From: UBA4285 sp050944355
GTDB taxonomy: Bacteria; Bacillota; Clostridia; Lachnospirales; Lachnospiraceae
Length of the DNA: 64,000 nt
Reading direction: 5' to 3'
Assembly (NCBI GenBank): GCA_050944355.1
Contig: JBMNQX010000005.1
Location: forward strand, 1-64,000
Numbering within the stretch: position 1 is the stretch's first letter; the number at the start of each line of letters is the position of its first letter. The translations under genes were made by a program, and so were the position numbers. A model generated the notes under the pieces. That model was given only the letters and a program-made list of their open reading frames with translations, was not told the DNA's origin and made no database searches. This document shows, one piece after another, positions 37,183 through 46,765 of this stretch.

Positions 37183-39909
37183 TCAGTCTTTACGGCGGTA
37201 CGCCGTACTCATCTCATCCTTCGGAATATCGAAACGCTCCGGCAGGCAGTCTCTCACAAAGCGGAGCGCGACGATGGTGTTCAGACACCACTGCGCAAAG
37301 ACATTTGTCGTGACGCCCGGAATTTCGTACAGCACGGCCTGATTTCCCTTGTCTGTCTGAGGTCTCACGCGCAGGTATACGTCCTGCACCTCTGTCGGCA
37401 GAGCATCGATCAGAATCTCCCAGACTTTCTGCCCGAGCTTCCTGTCGCGCCGGTAGTCCGCGGCGAAAGCCATGACGCCGGCCGCCATGAACGGATAGGT
37501 GAACTGTCTCTTGCCGATCGCGTCATTTGTCATCCGGTTCTGGACGTCGTTCGGGAGCGGATAGAACGCGCCGAAATTGGCGAGCATCCGGGTCCACTCC
37601 GGGTCGTCCAAAAGATCCGTGAGTTCCATCCAGGTCTGCGCGGCGCCCTGGCAGATCGAAAGGTGGCTCCCGCCGGTCTTCCGGTCGCCTTTCCAGAGCA
37701 GATGGCACGTCTTCGGATCAAATTCGAAATCCGGACCGGAGAGCAGGCCGATATCCATCTTTTTGATGTCCGAGATGCCGGTGAGAATGCGGTTTTTGTA
37801 CTTCTCATCGCCGGTGCGCTCCCATTCGGTCATCCAGTCGCTCACCAGTGACGACCAGTCCGGGCCGCTGCGCGCGTGCGTCGGATACGTCATCTTCGAC
37901 TTGTCCGTGAAGAACCGCAGAGGATCCTCGACGGCAAGCGCGTTCTGCGCGTCGGCGAGCTCTTCCATCACGTCGCCGAGCCGCCGGTCGCCGGTGAGAT
38001 AGTACAGAAAGCGGTCGTGGCCCGCCATCGCGATGCGCGCCTCCTTGCAGGAGCATCCCCAGTGGCGCACATTGTGCCGGGAACCGAGACCTTTAAGCGG
38101 CCCGAAATGATAAATGTCCACCTCCGAACAGTGGCGCGTCATGGCCGCTGCCATCTCGAAAATATCCGTGCGCTGTGTGCGCAGGAACTCGTACCAGAGC
38201 CAGAGCGTCGGGACGAGCTCGGTGTTCTGCCACGCGTAGCCGCCCATGTCATAGCGCCAGCAGTGCCGCTCGGGGTCATAGGTGTGCATGAAGTCGCCGT
38301 AGTCAAACATTCCGTACCAGCTGCGCACATCCCGCTCGCGCAGGTAAAAGTTCACCGCGGCGTCGAGCTGATCCTCGAGGAAATTCTCGGCCGGCGTCCG
38401 TCTCTCTGGCAGGCTCCAGTACCCGAACGCGTGGCGGCTGCAGTAATACTGCGGCGAGGCCATGTACAGGGCTTTTTTCTGCACCTGATCGTCAAACCGC
38501 TTCAGTTTCTCCTCGTCCGGAATCTGCCCGCAGTACCCCGCAAGCGCAAACTCACAGGTCGCGGCGATGCCGTACGGACTGGCTCCGCACACGTCAAATC
38601 CTTCGTAATACGTCTGCGAATATCCGGTCGTCTCGTAGTGGCGGAAGTCAAAGGCGCGCGACTGCGGAGGCCAGAACCAGATCTGCATCTGCCCCGCGTC
38701 TTTCGTCAGCCCCGAAAGGCGGATCGACGAAGGATATCTCTGCCAGAAATCCTTCACTCCCGCGATCAGTCCGCCGTTTTCCCCGCCGGCCGCGATGACG
38801 CCGTCGCTGCGGTGCCCGTGCAGCCCGGTTATGCGGCAGACATCCTGCTTTCCGGTCCGCTTGCTGATCTGACAGTGATCGGCGCTGTCCTGCCAGAGCA
38901 CATATTCATCCCAGGACGGCATCTCCCCGGCCGCCTCGAGGACCAGCTTCCCTGTGTCCGTGCCGGCGTCCGGGTGCAGAAACTCGCCCTGCATCTGATG
39001 GTAATACACACTCTTCGGAACCCGCGGCCGCCACGTGAGCATCATCTGCGACGCTTCGTGAAAACTGCCGTGATCCGTCAGGGCGCGGACGTGCCGGTTG
39101 TAGAGCGCCCCCTCAAGCGGAAAGCGCACCGAAAGGCCCAGCCCCTTAAGAAAATCCTTCTTCTCGTCCCCGTCGTAACCGAACGAATACGAAAACTGCA
39201 GCCTCGAGCTGTCCCTGTAAATCTCCATGTACATGACAAATGGAATCAGCTCATCCGCCTCACTCGGGCTTCCCGTGCGCTTTTCGCTCACGTCACCTGA
39301 GACCGGAAGCCGGCTGATGTCATCCCGCCTGATTCCGGCGTGCGACCCCATGATCTTCACTGTCACGCAGACCGGCCCCTGTGCCACGACTTCGGCGCTG
39401 TGAACGCGCCCGATTCTCTCCTCGGTCCGGGCCGCCGGACTTTCGCCGGTATCCTGCTCAAACGCCGCGTCGTGTTCCGGATGTTCCAAAAGCAGAATGA
39501 GCTTCGCGTCGACCGCCGCGAGCCGCCCATCTGTGCAGAAGTCCGAAAAAATCCGGCTCCCGCTCTTATATACGCGCACCTGTGTGCTCCCGGCTCTGAT
39601 GAAGAGACTCTGTCCTTCATCCGTGACCTGACAATTTTCCGCGTCTGTCTTACCGTCACCGGATGCCGTCAGCACCGCTTCGCTTCCCATCAGGCCGGCG
39701 TCGGCCGTGTGAGCAGCCCATTTGACAGAACCGTCAGGCCAGAACGCCGTGATCCGGGACTGCACCGGGATTTCGCCCTGCTCCCCCGTGAGGCTCCAGT
39801 GCAGATTTTTATTCGGCACCTCGCCGCGGGCAAAATAGCTGCCAAACGTCGTGAAGCCGTCCTTTGCCCGCCCTGGGAGACGGTGCAGAACCATGGTTGT
39901 CTGATGCAT
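37183..39909 (-). CDS. YetA-like exo-rhamnogalacturonan lyase family protein
   Basis: This 908-residue protein is of the YetA/PcRGLX type: an N-terminal beta-domain (RITAFWPDGSVKWAAHTADAG, LFIRAGSTQVRVYKSG), a middle domain and a helical barrel (TELVPTLWLWYEFLRT, HNVRHWGCSCKEARIAMAGH). The PL26 member of this group removes terminal units from rhamnogalacturonan oligosaccharides. No signal peptide is seen. The start codon is part of a TGACAAATG dispersed motif and follows CAGGAG. It lies 15 nt upstream of PL11, so an endo/exo lyase pair is co-expressed. Activity is inferred from family and context. Confidence 0.83.
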   Translation of the reverse strand: MHQTTMVLHRLPGRAKDGFTTFGSYFARGEVPNKNLHWSLTGEQGEIPVQSRITAFWPDGSVKWAAHTADAGLMGSEAVLTASGDGKTDAENCQVTDEGQSLFIRAGSTQVRVYKSGSRIFSDFCTDGRLAAVDAKLILLLEHPEHDAAFEQDTGESPAARTEERIGRVHSAEVVAQGPVCVTVKIMGSHAGIRRDDISRLPVSGDVSEKRTGSPSEADELIPFVMYMEIYRDSSRLQFSYSFGYDGDEKKDFLKGLGLSVRFPLEGALYNRHVRALTDHGSFHEASQMMLTWRPRVPKSVYYHQMQGEFLHPDAGTDTGKLVLEAAGEMPSWDEYVLWQDSADHCQISKRTGKQDVCRITGLHGHRSDGVIAAGGENGGLIAGVKDFWQRYPSSIRLSGLTKDAGQMQIWFWPPQSRAFDFRHYETTGYSQTYYEGFDVCGASPYGIAATCEFALAGYCGQIPDEEKLKRFDDQVQKKALYMASPQYYCSRHAFGYWSLPERRTPAENFLEDQLDAAVNFYLRERDVRSWYGMFDYGDFMHTYDPERHCWRYDMGGYAWQNTELVPTLWLWYEFLRTQRTDIFEMAAAMTRHCSEVDIYHFGPLKGLGSRHNVRHWGCSCKEARIAMAGHDRFLYYLTGDRRLGDVMEELADAQNALAVEDPLRFFTDKSKMTYPTHARSGPDWSSLVSDWMTEWERTGDEKYKNRILTGISDIKKMDIGLLSGPDFEFDPKTCHLLWKGDRKTGGSHLSICQGAAQTWMELTDLLDDPEWTRMLANFGAFYPLPNDVQNRMTNDAIGKRQFTYPFMAAGVMAFAADYRRDRKLGQKVWEILIDALPTEVQDVYLRVRPQTDKGNQAVLYEIPGVTTNVFAQWCLNTIVALRFVRDCLPERFDIPKDEMSTAYRRKD

Positions 39910-39950
39910 TTGTCATTCTCCTGAAGAGTCTTTACTCTTGCAACTGCAAA

Positions 39951-39985
39951 GAGGCAGGCAGTTTTTTTGTTTCACTGCCTGCCTC
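39951..39985 (-). terminator. Hairpin between binding-protein and exo-lyase genes
   Basis: GAGGCAGGCAGT pairs with ACTGCCTGCCTC around an 11-nt A-rich loop. Only TTTG follows, so it is probably a weak terminator or a 3'-end protector that lets transcription continue into the lyase genes. A second small hairpin (AAGAGT/ACTCTT) lies just before the exo-lyase ribosome binding site. Confidence 0.6.
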
Positions 39986-40016
39986 CGTTTACGTGAGCTC
40001 TTTTATTCAGAGGGTA

Positions 40017-41630
40017 TTATTTGTTTGTATCAGCCTGATAAGCCTCATTTACCTCTTCGATAATCTTTGAGTAGCCCTTGTCCAGAACATCCTGAATTGC
40101 GGACTCAAGACCGGCCTTGTCAATCTCACCGCAGATGTACTGCGTTCTGGCCGCCGCGATATCCTTGTCGAGCTGTCCGCCGTTTGAAGCGTAGGTTGTC
40201 GAGCTGTTCAGATACGGAAGAGCCGGGTTCATGATCGCGACGCTCTCGATTTCTTTCTCAACTTCCTGCTCGAGCTGTTTCTGCTCTGTCTTCTTGATTG
40301 TCGTCTTCTGCGGCTCTGTGTACGGGATATACGGAACCATCTGGTTCAGACCTGCGTGGTTCGCGGCCAGCGTCTTGTCGGCCGAGTCATCGCGCACAAT
40401 GTAGCCGTCTTCCAGATGATAGTTGATGCCCTCGACGCCATAGTCCGCGAGAATCATCATGTCCTCATCGCACATCTTGTCCAGGAAGTGCAGCGCTGCC
40501 TCAATCTTCTCTTCCGTGTCGCAGGTTGTGGCCGAAAGAGTGAAGTAGCCGTTGTAGCCGGATGTCGCCATGGTCTTGCCGTTGATCGTTCCGGCGAGAG
40601 CCATGGATGCCGTCTCGTCCGGATTGGATACCGATGCGATTTCATTCTTCTGGAAGTAGTCCGTGATACGGGTCGCGCCGTCCAGAACGTCTACATATAC
40701 GCCGTTCTCGCCCTTCTTGCAGCCGTCAGACCAGGAGTCTGTCTGTCTGGTCGCCCAGTCGGACGGAATATAGCCGGCGTCGTAGATCTTCTTGAACCAG
40801 TCAAGAGCGGTGAAGTACTCATCCTGCTGCCATACCGGAATCAGCTTGCCGTCAACTTCCGCCCAGCCGTTGCCGCAGCCGAACCATGTCTGCATGATGT
40901 CAAACGGTCCTGTGTAGGAAGTCATCTCCATGCCGATGGTATCGTCCACGCCGTTGCCGTCCGGGTCATCCTCTGTAAATGCCTTCAGCATCGCCTCGAC
41001 GTCATCGATTGTCTCCGGTGCGGAAAGTCCCAGCTTCTCAGCCCAGTCCTTGCGGTAGCTCATGCCGTAGCGTCCGAGGACACGGGCGCGGTAAATGCCG
41101 AACTGCTTGCCGTCAACAGTCAGAGACTTCGCAACCTGTGCGTTCTGCTGTGACAGGTTCGGATATTTTTCCGAATCGGAAAGATACGGTGTCAGATCGA
41201 CGAAAGCCCCCTGCTTGGCCCATGTCACGACGTTGCCTGTGACGGCGCCGTTCCATGTCATGATCATCGGCATCGTGTCCGGAGACTGCATCGCCAGAGA
41301 GTTCTTTTCCTCGAGCGTGTCTGAAGCTACCCAAGTAATCTCCAGATCGGTGTTCGTGTAATCTTCCAGCGTCTGCAGTGTGGATTCGGCGTTATCGCCC
41401 GAATTGGAAGCACCGGCATTGAAGTCGATGGCGCTGATCGTCACCTTCTGCTTTTCCGTAGACGATGAAGAAGCCCCCGTCGTGGCAGCGGATGTCGTTC
41501 CGGACGCTGAAGAAGCAGCTGTCCCGGCTGTCGTTGTCGACGATGTGCTGCCGCCGCATCCGGCGAGTGCGCCGGCTGCAATTACACCGGCCGCCAGAGA
41601 AGCGGCTGTGCGCTTGAGCATTTGTTTCAT
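40017..41630 (-). CDS. Rhamnogalacturonan ABC importer binding lipoprotein (LplA/YtcQ-like)
   Basis: This 537-residue solute-binding lipoprotein has a signal with lipobox AGALAGCGG and an Ala/Ser/Thr linker. Its length and the features ITWVASDTLEEKNSLAMQSP-like N-terminal lobe, LGRYGMSYRKDWAEKLG and AALHFLDKMCDEDMMILADYG near the C-terminal lobe fit the long LplA/YtcQ group that works with LplB/LplC permeases. The start follows AAAGGAGG. It probably captures rhamnogalacturonan oligosaccharides released by other organisms. Permeases lie immediately upstream. Confidence 0.88.
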   Translation of the reverse strand: MKQMLKRTAASLAAGVIAAGALAGCGGSTSSTTTAGTAASSASGTTSAATTGASSSSTEKQKVTISAIDFNAGASNSGDNAESTLQTLEDYTNTDLEITWVASDTLEEKNSLAMQSPDTMPMIMTWNGAVTGNVVTWAKQGAFVDLTPYLSDSEKYPNLSQQNAQVAKSLTVDGKQFGIYRARVLGRYGMSYRKDWAEKLGLSAPETIDDVEAMLKAFTEDDPDGNGVDDTIGMEMTSYTGPFDIMQTWFGCGNGWAEVDGKLIPVWQQDEYFTALDWFKKIYDAGYIPSDWATRQTDSWSDGCKKGENGVYVDVLDGATRITDYFQKNEIASVSNPDETASMALAGTINGKTMATSGYNGYFTLSATTCDTEEKIEAALHFLDKMCDEDMMILADYGVEGINYHLEDGYIVRDDSADKTLAANHAGLNQMVPYIPYTEPQKTTIKKTEQKQLEQEVEKEIESVAIMNPALPYLNSSTTYASNGGQLDKDIAAARTQYICGEIDKAGLESAIQDVLDKGYSKIIEEVNEAYQADTNK

Positions 41631-41701
41631 GTTGTTTTCCTCCTTTAATACCTTTATACGTAATAACGTACGTATGAACCTTGTTGCATGAGGTCCCGCA
41701 A

Positions 41702-42607
41702 TCACCCCTTGACTGCGCCGACCATAACACCCTTTGTAAAGAACTTCTGAACGAACGGATATACGATCAGAATCGGAACTGTCGCGATAACCGTGCAGGC
41801 CATCTTGACCGCCTTGTCCGGCGGAACGCCGTTGGAATCGTAATAGTCAAGAGTCGCCTCATTGATCTGCGAAGCCTGCAGCACGATATTTCTCAGCATG
41901 ATCTGAACCGTGAATTTCTTGCTGTCCGAGAGATAGATCATCGCGTTGAAATAATCGTTCCAGTAGCCAACCGCGTAGAACAGCGAAATCGATGCGATGA
42001 CCGGTTTGCTGAGCGGCAGGACAATCGTGAAAAATGTCTTCAGCTCGCTCGCGCCGTCGATTTCGGCCGCCTCTTCCAGCTCGGCCGGAAGGTCCTGGAA
42101 AAAGTTCTTGATGATGATCATGTTGAACGGACTGATCGCGCCAATCAGAACCAGCGCCCAGTAGGTATCATACAGACCATATGCCTTGATGACCATGAAG
42201 GTCGGGATCATGCCGCCTGAGAACACCATCGTCACGATGACGAGGTTCAGGATGAAGTTGCGTCCCTTCAGATACGACTTGGACAGCGGATAGGCAAATG
42301 TCGTCGAAAGCGCCATGGAAACCACCGTTCCGAGAACGGTAAGCTTGATGGAGTTCCAGAGTCCGTGCAGGATGTTGGCCGTGCGCACAGCGTACGTGTA
42401 CGCGTTCAGAGACCATACGCGCGGAATGATGAAGAACGCCCGCTCTGTCAGTTCCTTATCGGTCGTGAAGGAACCGGCCACAATGTAGAGAAACGGAAGG
42501 ACGGTAATCAGACCGATGATGCCCAGCACTGTATAAATAATGACATCGGCTACGCGATATCCGACGCTCATCTTGATGCCGTGCCGGCCTCTTTTTATTT
42601 TAGCCAT
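41702..42607 (-). CDS. ABC importer permease (LplC/YtcP type)
   Basis: This 301-residue six-helix membrane protein carries the EAA loop EAAEIDGASELKTFFTIVLP and the LplC-type C terminus ending FTKGVMVGAVKG. The start is the ATG after AAAGGAGG, 19 nt from the partner permease. It forms the channel for imported rhamnogalacturonan oligosaccharides together with the next gene. No cognate ATPase is encoded here. Confidence 0.9.
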   Translation of the reverse strand: MAKIKRGRHGIKMSVGYRVADVIIYTVLGIIGLITVLPFLYIVAGSFTTDKELTERAFFIIPRVWSLNAYTYAVRTANILHGLWNSIKLTVLGTVVSMALSTTFAYPLSKSYLKGRNFILNLVIVTMVFSGGMIPTFMVIKAYGLYDTYWALVLIGAISPFNMIIIKNFFQDLPAELEEAAEIDGASELKTFFTIVLPLSKPVIASISLFYAVGYWNDYFNAMIYLSDSKKFTVQIMLRNIVLQASQINEATLDYYDSNGVPPDKAVKMACTVIATVPILIVYPFVQKFFTKGVMVGAVKG

Positions 42608-42626
42608 GACTGATTCCTCCTTTCCC

Positions 42627-43598
42627 TTAATAGATTCCGCTCTCACCGGCCGCCTTGGCGATACGGTTCGCGCCGAGTACCATGATCATGCCGACGATAG
42701 ACTTAAACATACCGGCTGCCGTCGTGTACGAGTATTGTCCCTGTACGATGCCTCGCGTGTAAATGTACGTATCGAACACTTCCGATGTCGCGATGTTCAG
42801 ATCATTTCTCATGAGGAAGATCTGTTCATAGCCTGTGTTCAGAATCGATCCGACGCGCAGGATCAGCATGATGATGATCGTTCCCTTGATCGCCGGAAGC
42901 GTGATGTGCCACATCATCTGCCATCTGCCGGCGCCGTCGACGCGGGCCGCCTCGTACATTTCCTGATCGACGCCTGAGAGCGCCGCCAGATAAATGATTG
43001 TGCCGTAACCGGTCTCTTTCCAGATGTCCTGTCCTACGATGAGGCCCCAGAACGTGCTTGAAGATTCGAGAATTCTCGGCGCCGTTCCGCCGGCCATCTC
43101 AATGAGCTGGGTGAAAAGACCGTCGCTGCTGTTGAACAGCTGGTACGTCAGAGAGGCCACGATAACCCAGGATACGAAGTGCGGGATGTATACGAAGGTC
43201 TGAACCGTTCTCTTGTACCACTGATGCCGAATCTCGTTGAGAAGCAGCGCCAGGATGATCGGAGCCGGGAACTGCAGTGCGAGCTGAAGCAGGGATATGC
43301 CCAGCGTGTTGCGCAGCAGCCGTCCGAAATCGCCGGATGTCATGAAGAAATCATAGAAATTCTTCAGTCCCACCCACGGGCTCTTCCAGAGTCCCAGAAA
43401 CGGCGAATAGTCCTTGAATGCGATGATCAGACCGCCCATCGGCACATACCGGAACATGATGAAATACAGCAGTCCCGGGATCAGCATGATGTAGAGCCAC
43501 TTGTGTTTCTTCCAGCTCTTTTTGAAGGTCGTGCTGTTCGGCCGGATTTCTTTGCCGTCAATCATGACGGTAACTTCTTTCTTTTTTCTTTTGCTCAC
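42627..43598 (-). CDS. ABC importer permease (LplB/YteP type)
   Basis: This 323-residue six-helix permease starts at GTG after GGAGGGAAAG. It has the LplB hallmark YIMLIPGLLYFIMFRYVPM, the EAA loop EAARVDGAGRWQMMWHITLP and the C-terminal AAGMFKSIVGMIMVLGANR. It is the first intact gene after the decayed PL22 gene, with 10 bp between them, so it was probably cotranscribed with that enzyme. Confidence 0.9.
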   Translation of the reverse strand: MSKRKKKEVTVMIDGKEIRPNSTTFKKSWKKHKWLYIMLIPGLLYFIMFRYVPMGGLIIAFKDYSPFLGLWKSPWVGLKNFYDFFMTSGDFGRLLRNTLGISLLQLALQFPAPIILALLLNEIRHQWYKRTVQTFVYIPHFVSWVIVASLTYQLFNSSDGLFTQLIEMAGGTAPRILESSSTFWGLIVGQDIWKETGYGTIIYLAALSGVDQEMYEAARVDGAGRWQMMWHITLPAIKGTIIIMLILRVGSILNTGYEQIFLMRNDLNIATSEVFDTYIYTRGIVQGQYSYTTAAGMFKSIVGMIMVLGANRIAKAAGESGIY

Positions 43599-43608
43599 CT
43601 TTCCCTCC

Positions 43609-44092
43609 TCATACCTCTTTAAGCTCTGTCATGAACACGGCCGGTTTTCCGAAAAGATCCGACGTATAGATGACTTTGGAATCATCTTCGGAGAAACACG
43701 GATGCGGATGGGTGTCCTGCGGACTCCCGTAAACCGCCATCCAGCTCGTGCCGTGCCACACGAGCTTTTGTTCTTTCCTCTTGCCGGCATCGACCAGATA
43801 GATGAAGTCGTTGCCGGGGTCCGGTTTCCGCCCCTCGCGGACATCGGCCGCCCGCTTCTGTGAGCTGAAGGGCTTTTCCGTCTGTCAGATTCAGAAGATA
43901 CAGCTGCCTGCCTTCTCCTCTTTCCATACAAAGAAGCAGCCTGTTTCCGTCTGACGTCGTCATCCGGTTGTAGAAATACATATGATGACTGACATGAGAC
44001 GGATCCGTGAGCCTCACCACTGTCCGGCCTGTAAACGGATCCTTATATTGGCAGCGCTCCGCCTCGCAGCGGATTTCCCGACCGGCTGGCAT
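43609..44092 (-). pseudogene. Oligogalacturonide lyase (PL22) remnant: internal deletion plus frame change
   Basis: The first about 83 codons encode an intact PL22 N terminus (YKDPFTGRTVVRLTD, VSHHMYFYNRMTTSDG, LYLLNLTDGKALQLTE). The last about 80 codons, in a different frame, encode a clear C terminus (NDFIYLVDAGKRKEQKLVWH, GTSWMAVYGSPQDTHPHPCF, VIYTSDLFGKPAVFMTEL). The junction is near position 43855. Known PL22 enzymes are about 390 residues; here about 215 central residues, including most of the beta-propeller, are missing. The start retains a GAGGAGA ribosome binding site. The gene once converted unsaturated digalacturonate inside the cell and is now dead; the retained ends suggest recent loss. 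Confidence 0.88.
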
Positions 44093-44258
44093 CTTTCTGT
44101 CTCCTCTCACAGCAAGATTCTTTTCCCGCGTCTGTCTGTGAGACTGCCTCAGGCCCCATGGTTTTTAAGCAATCTGCACAGATATCTCAGAACTTTTTAC
44201 GGTCTCATTATTTAATTTTTATGGAATTACAGCAATAATCATTTTCTTGACTGTAAAG

Positions 44259-44283
44259 AAAAAGGCCGTATTTACGGCCTTTT
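44259..44283 (-). terminator. Terminator of the YesS-like regulator gene
   Basis: AAGGCCGTAAATACGGCCTT followed by TTTCTTT on the minus strand. AT-rich sequence after it (about 44160-44255) probably holds the promoter of the PL22-remnant/permease operon, but I could not fix the boxes. Confidence 0.8.
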
Positions 44284-44361
44284 GTAAAGAATCTGTTGAG
44301 TTTTTGATAATGCACTGTAATTAATGAGCTGCCACCTGGTCCCTGTGACCATCTTCTTCTC

Positions 44362-46743
44362 TCAGCCCTTCTCACGGGAATTTTTCCGGAACTTGCCCGG
44401 CGTCGTCCCTGTCATTTTGCTGAAGAAGCGGATGAAATTCTGGGCGTTGGTGTACCCCAGCTCCTTCGCGATTGCCGCCACGGTTTCGTCTGTGTTCAGG
44501 AGCCTGTCCCTGGCCAGCTGCAGGCGGTATTCGTCCGTGTATTCCGTGAACGTCATGTTCTTTTCCTGCTTCATGATCTTCCAGATGTAGCTCGGATGGT
44601 AATTCAGCGCCTGGGCACACTCCGCGAGCGTTATATTGCCCTTGTGTTCTTCCACCAGCTTCTCGACAGACATCAGAATCAGATGTGACTGGGACGTCAT
44701 GTTCTCCCCGACGCTGTAGAGAATCGGATCGATCATCTTGTACTTCAGATATCCGCGGACAAAGTTGATGTCAAGAGAATTCATCACGGTCTTGTAAATG
44801 CCGTCCATGCTGTCGCGCAGCACGCTCTCAAGCGCAATGCCGTTTTCCTGTGCGCTGACAACAACAGAATTGACAAACTGCAGCAGAACTGTCGCCGCGG
44901 CCTCATGGGAAATGCCCTGCTCCCGGATCGACGCTGTGACCTTGTTGACGACGTCGTAGGCAGCCCGTTTGTCCGCCTGACGGATCGCCTCATTGATCTC
45001 CTGCGCCCACTCGCTGTTGTACACGCCCGCCGCGCTCTGCTCATCGCCCATGTAGAACTGATAATAACTCTCCGTCCACGGACTCGGATGTTTCTTACTG
45101 ACACCGGCGGCCTCCTCGACCTTGTGCCGGCTGTTCAGTGCACTGACGCTCTCACGGAAAGCGGAATGGAACCGGTGAATGTCTTTTTCCGCGCGGCTGA
45201 TTCCCATGCCGATTTCCGCCCCGTATTTTTCGCTGACATACGCCGAAAGATCCTTGTACAGCTGCACAGCCGGTTCCGAGACGATATCTGTCGGAACCTC
45301 CGCGTCTACAGCTGTCTCTGGCTCGCTGACAAAGCACACGATTGATTTCAGATAAATCATCGGCGGGAAGAAATCGTCAGCCATTCCTCTGCGGCGGCAG
45401 AAGGAAAGAATATCCAGCGCAATGTCATTTTCTTTCTGATCCGAGAGCATCTGTTCTTCGGACACGCGCAGGATTATCGTGGCAATCCGGTATGCGGGCG
45501 GAATTTTATCTTCCAGCCTCAGTCCCGAAATGTAAGTGTCGATATCCGCATCACTCAGTTCGCCGTTGAGAAGACGCCGCGCGAACAGCTCCTGCACCTG
45601 TCCCCGGAGCTCGGCATTGCGGGCGCTCAGGCGGCTGATATTCTCCGCGACGTATGTGAGTTCATCCTCTCCGGGCTGAAGCTTGGTCTCCGATTCTGCC
45701 GAAATCTCGTCCGCCATGCGGCTGACCGGCTTGTAGATCATCTGGAAGGCCAGAACTACGGCTCCCAGAACAATAATGACAAGCAGGAACAGGGAGAACA
45801 GCATGTACAAATCGGCTGTCCGGTTCACCATGTGCAGGTTTATGCCATAATAGACATCCCAGCTGACGCGGGTCATACTGCTGCCGGCTGTCATGCAGGT
45901 GCCGTTTTTCGTCTTCAGCTTTCCGCTTATCTGGCCCGCATCTGCCTGCTGCTGCCTGGCCGCTATGACGGCCGACGCAAAATCATCGCTCGTCGAGTAC
46001 AGAACTTTCCCGGTGTTTCGGTCGACGATCGTGATATACTGACCCTCACTCAGACCGCCCGTGACGTCTTTCCAGAGCCGATTCAGATCGACGCCGGCAA
46101 TCAGAAGGCAGCTCGGATCGAGCACAGACGCCGGCATAAAAGATATCAGATACAATCCGTTCAAAGGATTGATCGACCCGTAAGCCGGCGCTGAGCCGGC
46201 ATTCTCGGACTCATACCACCGAAACGTAATTCCCTGATAGGCGAGCGACCTGTCCGCCCAGAGTTCCTGAATCTCTTCGGAACTCCCGAATTCATCGACA
46301 GAGCCGTAAACCCGGCTGTCTGTGATGACCAGATCCGTCGTCCGGTTGATGAACGCATACGCGTTCACGTAATCTCCCACCATGCTGCTGCCGGAGAGCT
46401 TCCTCTGCGCTTTCAGGATGACAGAAATCCTGTTAAAAGCGATCTTTTCTGTCATGATATAGGAAAGATTGTCATCATCTTCATTCTGCGCCAGATCCGC
46501 GTAGTAATCCCGCATATTCTGCAGTGTCTCGTCGAGATTCTGAGAAATCGTATCCGCGGAGGTATTCGCCAGTTCCTGGAACCGCTCATTGTTGCGGCGG
46601 GAATTATACATGAAAAATACCGTCGCAAACGTCACGAGGAGCACGACAACAAGGACTATCGAAATCAGATAGAGTCTCTGATGATAGCCCATGTTCTTTC
46701 TGTTTCGTATGTGTCTGAATCTGTTTTCGTTCTTTTCTTTCAT
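44362..46743 (-). CDS. YesS-type membrane sensor with AraC DNA-binding domain
   Basis: This 793-residue regulator has a transmembrane helix at about 21-43, an extracytoplasmic sensor region (about 45-300, Cache-like), a second helix near 305-330, a cytoplasmic linker with helical segments, and a C-terminal AraC double helix-turn-helix (about 695-785: GNITLAECAQALNYHPSYIW and AKELGYTNAQNFIRFFSKMT). It should activate the rhamnogalacturonan operon in response to an external or periplasm-side saccharide, possibly through the binding protein. Length and layout match Bacillus YesS. It is flanked by a terminator downstream and yesU upstream. Confidence 0.9.
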   Translation of the reverse strand: MKEKNENRFRHIRNRKNMGYHQRLYLISIVLVVVLLVTFATVFFMYNSRRNNERFQELANTSADTISQNLDETLQNMRDYYADLAQNEDDDNLSYIMTEKIAFNRISVILKAQRKLSGSSMVGDYVNAYAFINRTTDLVITDSRVYGSVDEFGSSEEIQELWADRSLAYQGITFRWYESENAGSAPAYGSINPLNGLYLISFMPASVLDPSCLLIAGVDLNRLWKDVTGGLSEGQYITIVDRNTGKVLYSTSDDFASAVIAARQQQADAGQISGKLKTKNGTCMTAGSSMTRVSWDVYYGINLHMVNRTADLYMLFSLFLLVIIVLGAVVLAFQMIYKPVSRMADEISAESETKLQPGEDELTYVAENISRLSARNAELRGQVQELFARRLLNGELSDADIDTYISGLRLEDKIPPAYRIATIILRVSEEQMLSDQKENDIALDILSFCRRRGMADDFFPPMIYLKSIVCFVSEPETAVDAEVPTDIVSEPAVQLYKDLSAYVSEKYGAEIGMGISRAEKDIHRFHSAFRESVSALNSRHKVEEAAGVSKKHPSPWTESYYQFYMGDEQSAAGVYNSEWAQEINEAIRQADKRAAYDVVNKVTASIREQGISHEAAATVLLQFVNSVVVSAQENGIALESVLRDSMDGIYKTVMNSLDINFVRGYLKYKMIDPILYSVGENMTSQSHLILMSVEKLVEEHKGNITLAECAQALNYHPSYIWKIMKQEKNMTFTEYTDEYRLQLARDRLLNTDETVAAIAKELGYTNAQNFIRFFSKMTGTTPGKFRKNSREKG

Positions 46744-46765
46744 GCTTCCGATATTGTATTGCCTG

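Noticed and set aside
35623..37851. 742-codon plus-strand frame
   Set aside because: Antisense to PL11 and the exo-lyase, with no recognisable domain. Long antisense frames are expected in GC-rich coding DNA.
41656..41675. Inverted repeat ATACGT...ACGTAT as an operator
   Set aside because: Only 6-bp arms with an 8-nt gap between coupled genes; too weak to support.
43629..44110. Two overlapping short frames as separate small genes
   Set aside because: They are the two ends of one broken PL22 gene; the sequence between start and stop matches PL22 only when the frames are joined.
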